Source: a candidate division WOR-1 bacterium RIFOXYB2_FULL_48_7
GTDB lineage: Bacteria; Margulisbacteria; WOR-1; O2-12-FULL-45-9; XYB2-FULL-48-7
Reading direction: 5' to 3'
Length of the DNA: 9,003 bases
Assembly (NCBI GenBank): GCA_001771615.1
Contig: MEUF01000048.1
Span: forward strand, 1 to 9,003
In this document: positions 5,553 to 9,003 of the stretch, piece after piece
How the letters are laid out: every line of letters begins with the position of its first letter
How positions within the stretch are numbered: position 1 is the stretch's first letter
The notes under the pieces: generated by a model
Databases searched by the model: none
Seen by the model: only the letters and a program-made list of their open reading frames with translations
Told to the model about the DNA's origin: nothing
Position numbers and translations under genes: made by a program

Positions 5553-8003
5553 TTAATATTCTGGCGGGACCTCTTTTAAGACCAGGTTATCAAAATACGC
5601 CTGTCCGGAATTCGGCGCTCCAAAATAACCCAGGCGGCACTCAACTTTTGTGACCTGCTGGTCTGGGCCGGTTTTTCCTGTCGCTTCAACAAATTGCCAA
5701 TCTTGCGTCCCAAAAATCGGGGTTGTTCTGATGGTGGACCCTTCAACCAAGAGCAAGGCGCCTTCCCCGCGCCGTGCCACATCAACTGTCTTGATCCAGC
5801 CGGAAAGACGATAACTTTTGTTGGGTTGCAGATAGACCTCCTGAACCCAGCGGGCATCGACTAGCCCCTGATTAATCAATTTAACTGATCTGGCCCCATT
5901 TTGCCGAATATTGGGATCGGTTTCGGCCAAACAATTGGCGTCCTTATCAACCCAGCTTTCCAAACTCCAGTCCTGTGGAATGACCCCATAGGTTTTTTCA
6001 AAAGAGCCATTGATGATTAAATTGTTTTGGCTTTTTAGTAAAGCGGTTTGTTTGTTGGCTTCAAGGTCGAATTGGGCAACGACCTGTCTAAACACGGCCG
6101 GATTATTTTCGCTGACTAATTGTTTATCCGAAGGGATATAAGGACGGCCAAATGGTGGATAGACAAGCATTTTTAGCCGCCACGGCCCTCTTGATTGGGT
6201 CAGTTTCAGGTGATAACGATGGAATCCCCGCTGCAGGATAGTCCGGCTGGTTGGCCGGCCATCAATTTCCAGATAGGTCTGTGGAGGATCGAGTGAAAAA
6301 CCATATAGCCCGCTCTGATCAAGAAAAATATAACCCTCAATTTGCAGGGCCAAACCGTTGGAGACGGGGATATTATCTCCCAAGATGTTGCGCAAGAAGA
6401 AAGGTGAATCAGGGAAGTATAGAGAGCTGATTTCTCCCGCCTGAAAAGGGGTCAGATATTTGGCACCATGTCCGGTCTTTGGTATAGCCCTGACCCTTTT
6501 TAAGATTAGCAGGTCTGACTTGTTCGGAACAGTTTGGTAGAAATCAGACGCCAGTAAGAAGCGGGCGATCAACCTTTCCTCTTCCGACAGCCTATCCCAA
6601 ATCAAGATGACATAGTCGGCATGTCCGGCAATCGGCGGCAGCGGCAAGCCATCGATCCAATAAGCTGCCCGGAAGGGATTGGGAAAGTGATAGATTCTAT
6701 GTCGATGGCTCAAATGCGGGAAAAGCGAATAGGAAACGGACAGGCTGGCTGATGGCGGAATCAATTTTAAGGCTTCAATTCTGTAGCGGCAGGTCAGGCT
6801 TTTTGATTGGGAAATCTTGTCAATTATAGTCGGCCATTGCTGCGTCATCGGCAGCCCACTCAAACTTAAATTACCAATAATGGCGGTTAATATGATAATC
6901 AAGGGCAGCCAAAGGGCGGCCCGCCATTGAACCGGCAAACGTAATTTTAACCAAACAACCGAATCAACAAAGGCATAAAACGCAAAAATGGTGACCGCAT
7001 AATTGTAATGATAATAGATCGACATAAAATAGCCGCAGCGACTCAAGATGTTAACTAACAGCTGCGGCAGACATAAGAGAGCGACGGGGCTAAATAAGGG
7101 CAGGTAAAGCAGCGGGGCCAAAAGTTGGTTCAGGTAACGGAAACTTTCCCAATTAAATATACTCTGCCAATAGTAACTAAAATTGAAAAGGTTGTTGGAT
7201 AAACCGCCAAACCAGTGGGAGTAAATCAGCAATTGGCTGGATTGCGGAATAATTGCGGCATTTGCCCAGGGCATAATCACCCTGGTGGCCAGAAGAAAAT
7301 ATATTCCTCCCATCAGAAAAGTGATTAAACCAACTTTTTTCTCCTTCTTTAAGAAAATCAGGTAAAGCCCCAGGAAAGCGATGGTGAGGGAAATGTCTTC
7401 TTTACCCAGTAAACTGACAAAAGCCAGGGGATAATAATAAGCGTATTGTTTCTGAGTTAAAAAATAATAAGTCCAGGCTAAAAAGAAAATGCTGATAACT
7501 TCCGGGTGGAAATTTTCCAAATTCATCCCTTGTAATGCCGGATAAAGCAGATAAGCGAGCCCGATGGCCAATGGCAGGTAGGCATGGTCGGTTTTTTTCC
7601 TGGCATAGAGGTAAAGCGGCCAAACTGCCCCAGCCAGGAAGGCGGTTTGGGCAATATAGAGCATGGTAACGTTGTCCCAGAACCAAAAAAGCGGGGCCAG
7701 GAAATAACAATTGCCTGAAACATGAAAAGTGAACAAGCTCCCGCCCCCCAGGGTGGAAACAGGCCAACAAAATTGGCTGATCAGCCAGATTATCTGGTCA
7801 TAAACCCCGACATCGTGCGTGCCGGTAGAGTAGAGGGCGTGATTATAAATTGAATAAAGAGAAAAAACCACGATATAGTAGCCGGTGGCCAGCAATAACA
7901 GGTTTCTGGGCAGATTAGTCCGTTCCGCGAAGCGGAAATAATTCACAATGTTTTGAAATAATTGTCTGTATCTGGCCAAAAGAGGCTGAAGAGGCGCTAA
8001 CAT
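5553..8003 (-). CDS. DUF2079 GT-C-like membrane protein with C-terminal PA14-like and carbohydrate-binding-like domains
   Basis: An 816-residue protein. Residues about 35-380 hold many hydrophobic helices, with the DUF2079 signatures THDVGVYDQIIW (62-73), a His-containing loop after the second helix (FHVSG, 93-97) and NLENFHPEV (161-169). These resemble GT-C glycosyltransferases, in which an early Asp in the first extracytoplasmic loop is catalytic, so Asp64 or Asp69 are candidates. Residues about 380-505 look like a soluble extracytoplasmic domain. Residues about 545-620 look PA14-like (GLYGFSLDPPQ then LEIDGRP). Residues about 661-814 resemble a CBM4/9-type jelly roll: NLIINGSFE, PQDW, a GARSVKL strand, YRLSGWIKT and YFDNLVLKEV. 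Likely role: transfer of a sugar from a polyprenyl-phosphate donor on the outer face of the inner membrane, with the tail binding glycan. It overlaps the GtrB-like gene by one base (TAATG), which supports a donor-synthase/transferase pair. The acceptor is unknown. Confidence 0.8.
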   Translation of the reverse strand: MLAPLQPLLARYRQLFQNIVNYFRFAERTNLPRNLLLLATGYYIVVFSLYSIYNHALYSTGTHDVGVYDQIIWLISQFCWPVSTLGGGSLFTFHVSGNCYFLAPLFWFWDNVTMLYIAQTAFLAGAVWPLYLYARKKTDHAYLPLAIGLAYLLYPALQGMNLENFHPEVISIFFLAWTYYFLTQKQYAYYYPLAFVSLLGKEDISLTIAFLGLYLIFLKKEKKVGLITFLMGGIYFLLATRVIMPWANAAIIPQSSQLLIYSHWFGGLSNNLFNFSYYWQSIFNWESFRYLNQLLAPLLYLPLFSPVALLCLPQLLVNILSRCGYFMSIYYHYNYAVTIFAFYAFVDSVVWLKLRLPVQWRAALWLPLIIILTAIIGNLSLSGLPMTQQWPTIIDKISQSKSLTCRYRIEALKLIPPSASLSVSYSLFPHLSHRHRIYHFPNPFRAAYWIDGLPLPPIAGHADYVILIWDRLSEEERLIARFLLASDFYQTVPNKSDLLILKRVRAIPKTGHGAKYLTPFQAGEISSLYFPDSPFFLRNILGDNIPVSNGLALQIEGYIFLDQSGLYGFSLDPPQTYLEIDGRPTSRTILQRGFHRYHLKLTQSRGPWRLKMLVYPPFGRPYIPSDKQLVSENNPAVFRQVVAQFDLEANKQTALLKSQNNLIINGSFEKTYGVIPQDWSLESWVDKDANCLAETDPNIRQNGARSVKLINQGLVDARWVQEVYLQPNKSYRLSGWIKTVDVARRGEGALLLVEGSTIRTTPIFGTQDWQFVEATGKTGPDQQVTKVECRLGYFGAPNSGQAYFDNLVLKEVPPEY

Positions 8004-8938
8004 TAAAGTCCGACTTTCCGGCTGATGATGTAGAGCGGCCTCTGCTTTGTCTCTTCATAAACCCGGCTGAGATATTCGCCGATCACGCCTAAAAAAATCA
8101 ATTGTATGCCGCCGATGAAGAGGACGGTGACCATGACCGAGGTCCACCCTTCTAGGGTGTGGCTGGTGAAAAAGTGCTGGTAGAGAGCGTAGATCATATA
8201 GAGAAAGCTGATCAAGGCGGTCAGGAGCCCCAGATAGGTCGCAAACCGCAGCGGAACGGCCGAGAACGAGGTGATGCCGTCCAGAGCGAAAGCGATCATT
8301 TTGCCGAGCGAATATTTGGTCTGTCCGGCTAACCGTTTTTCAGCTTTATATTCGACAAATTCCTGTTTGTAGCCGACCCAACTGATCAACCCGCGCAGAA
8401 AACGACCCCGTTCTCGAACGGTCTTCAGCGTTTCGACCACTTTGCGGTCGAGCAGGCGAAAATCGGCGGCATTTTGCGGCAGATTGATCCGGGCGATCCT
8501 TTGCATCAGCCGATAGAAGGTCCCGGCAGTAACCCGTTTAAAAAAAGCAGTGCCGGCCGAGTCAATCCTTAATGTATTGACGATCTCAGCCCCGTGTTTC
8601 CACTTTTGCAACAGAACGGGGATGACTTCTGGTGGATGCTGCAGGTCGGCATCCAGGGTAATAACTGCCCTGCCTCGTGAGGCATCTAAGCCGGCGGTCA
8701 GCGCAAACATGTGGCCAAAATTCCGGGAAAAACTTAGCCCCTTAACCCGAGGGTCGATAGCCGCCAGGCGTTCAATGGTTTTAAATGAAGAGTCGCTGCT
8801 GCCGTCGTCGACAAAAATAAATTCACTCTTGAGGGATTGGAGTTCCGCCAGCTTGGAGAGGCGTTGATAAAGATGCTCAAGATTGTCCGCTTCGTTGTAA
8901 ACGGGGATGACAATTGAGAGATCAAGATTTTCTGGCAT
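8003..8938 (-). CDS. GtrB/ArnC/DPM-like polyprenyl-phosphate glycosyltransferase
   Basis: A 311-residue membrane-anchored GT2 enzyme. The catalytic domain carries VIPVYNE (10-16), DDGSSD (44-49), DADLQHPPE (96-104) with the metal-binding D-x-D, and FRLLDRKV (160-167). It also has a basic RERGRFLRGL stretch (175-184) and GQTKYS (205-210), the 'R/K-x-x-G-x-[ST]-K-Y' motif of DPM/GtrB enzymes. Two transmembrane helices follow (about 229-252 and 267-289), then the GEYLSRVYEETKQRP tail (287-301), typical of GtrB, ArnC and YfdH. These enzymes move a sugar from a nucleotide donor to polyprenyl phosphate on the cytoplasmic face. The product would then be flipped and used by a GT-C enzyme such as the next gene. 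The sugar is not determinable. The ATG overlaps the tail of the upstream gene by 17 bases. No clear Shine-Dalgarno site is visible. Confidence 0.92.
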   Translation of the reverse strand: MPENLDLSIVIPVYNEADNLEHLYQRLSKLAELQSLKSEFIFVDDGSSDSSFKTIERLAAIDPRVKGLSFSRNFGHMFALTAGLDASRGRAVITLDADLQHPPEVIPVLLQKWKHGAEIVNTLRIDSAGTAFFKRVTAGTFYRLMQRIARINLPQNAADFRLLDRKVVETLKTVRERGRFLRGLISWVGYKQEFVEYKAEKRLAGQTKYSLGKMIAFALDGITSFSAVPLRFATYLGLLTALISFLYMIYALYQHFFTSHTLEGWTSVMVTVLFIGGIQLIFLGVIGEYLSRVYEETKQRPLYIISRKVGL

Positions 8939-9003
8939 ACTTAAGAGAAATTATACCAGAAAAGATGATGATTGCTAACCCAGCCAACGTTAAGCCTTCC
9001 CCC
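8922..9003 (-). CDS. Partial: C-terminal end of EamA/DMT-like membrane protein
   Basis: A reading frame open from the right edge (first full codon 9000-9002) to a TGA at 8922-8924, giving 26 residues. It begins GEGLTLAGLAIII and ends with a hydrophobic helix and a basic tail (KYARKS). The 'GE-x-L-T-ϕ' start followed by a glycine-containing helix is the usual last helix of EamA/DMT transporters and of small ArnE/ArnF-type flippases. The gene overlaps the GtrB-like start by 17 bases in a different frame. If the assignment holds, its place before a polyprenyl-phosphate glycosyltransferase suggests a lipid-sugar flippase role. The call rests on 26 residues only, and a chance open frame is not fully excluded. 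Confidence 0.5.
   Translation of the reverse strand, partial: GEGLTLAGLAIIIFSGIISLKYARKS
8950..8978 (-). promoter_or_regulatory. Possible extended -10 promoter before the GtrB-like gene
   Basis: On the minus strand, TGGTATAAT gives a perfect -10 (8950-8955) with an upstream TG. A TTAGCA (8973-8978, four of six consensus bases) lies 17 bases further upstream. Eleven bases separate the -10 from the GtrB-like ATG, so a transcript would have a leader of only about five bases. The site lies inside the coding end of the putative EamA-like gene, so it could simply be codons for Gly-Ile-Ile. Confidence is moderate. Confidence 0.45.

Noticed and set aside
8965..9003. Plus-strand ATG at 8965 opening a frame to the right edge, which would be a divergent gene
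   Set aside because: Only 13 codons are visible and there is no convincing ribosome site. The competing minus-strand frame reads as a membrane-protein tail.

Overview
The window is an uninterrupted minus-strand gene cluster from an uncultured-looking, Gram-negative-type bacterium with moderate GC content, near 47-50% judged by eye. Almost every base is coding, and neighbouring genes mostly abut or overlap, so it reads as one long operon transcribed from the right edge to the left edge. No rRNA, tRNA, transposase, CRISPR array or phage gene is visible. Taxonomy cannot be fixed from the sequence. The dense operon and the PilM-PilN fusion suggest a candidate-phylum type genome, but that is only an impression.

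Right third (about 9003 to 4823, upstream in transcription): an envelope sugar-transfer block. It begins with the last 26 codons of what looks like an EamA/DMT-type membrane protein. Next comes a GtrB/ArnC/DPM-like membrane glycosyltransferase, which would make a polyprenyl-phosphate sugar. An 816-residue DUF2079 multi-spanning protein of GT-C type follows, with a PA14-like domain and a carbohydrate-binding-like domain on its C-terminus. The block ends with a soluble family-2 glycosyltransferase.

Middle (4821 to 2225): four prepilin-like proteins in the order GspH-like, GspI/PilV-like, GspJ/PilW-like and GspK/PilX-like. The first three have a clear class III leader with Gly cleavage site, Phe+1 and Glu+5. 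The fourth lacks Glu+5 and ends in an Asn-rich repeat that looks like a beta-solenoid, so it is a candidate decorated tip protein.

Left third (2192 to 1): the inner-membrane assembly platform. It holds a single polypeptide fusing PilM to PilN, then PilO, then the first 34 codons of a protein with one membrane anchor. A near-consensus promoter, TTGACA-16 bp-TATAAT, lies just before the PilM-PilN gene. It is so close to the ATG that the transcript would start almost at the start codon.

Together the genes encode part of a type IV filament machine. Its gene order H-I-J-K-L-M matches a type II secretion operon, but its platform proteins carry type IV pilus (PilM/N/O) signatures. It is coupled to a lipid-linked sugar-transfer module that may decorate the filament or the cell surface. 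The main pilin, the ATPases, PilC/GspF, the secretin and the prepilin peptidase are not in the window.
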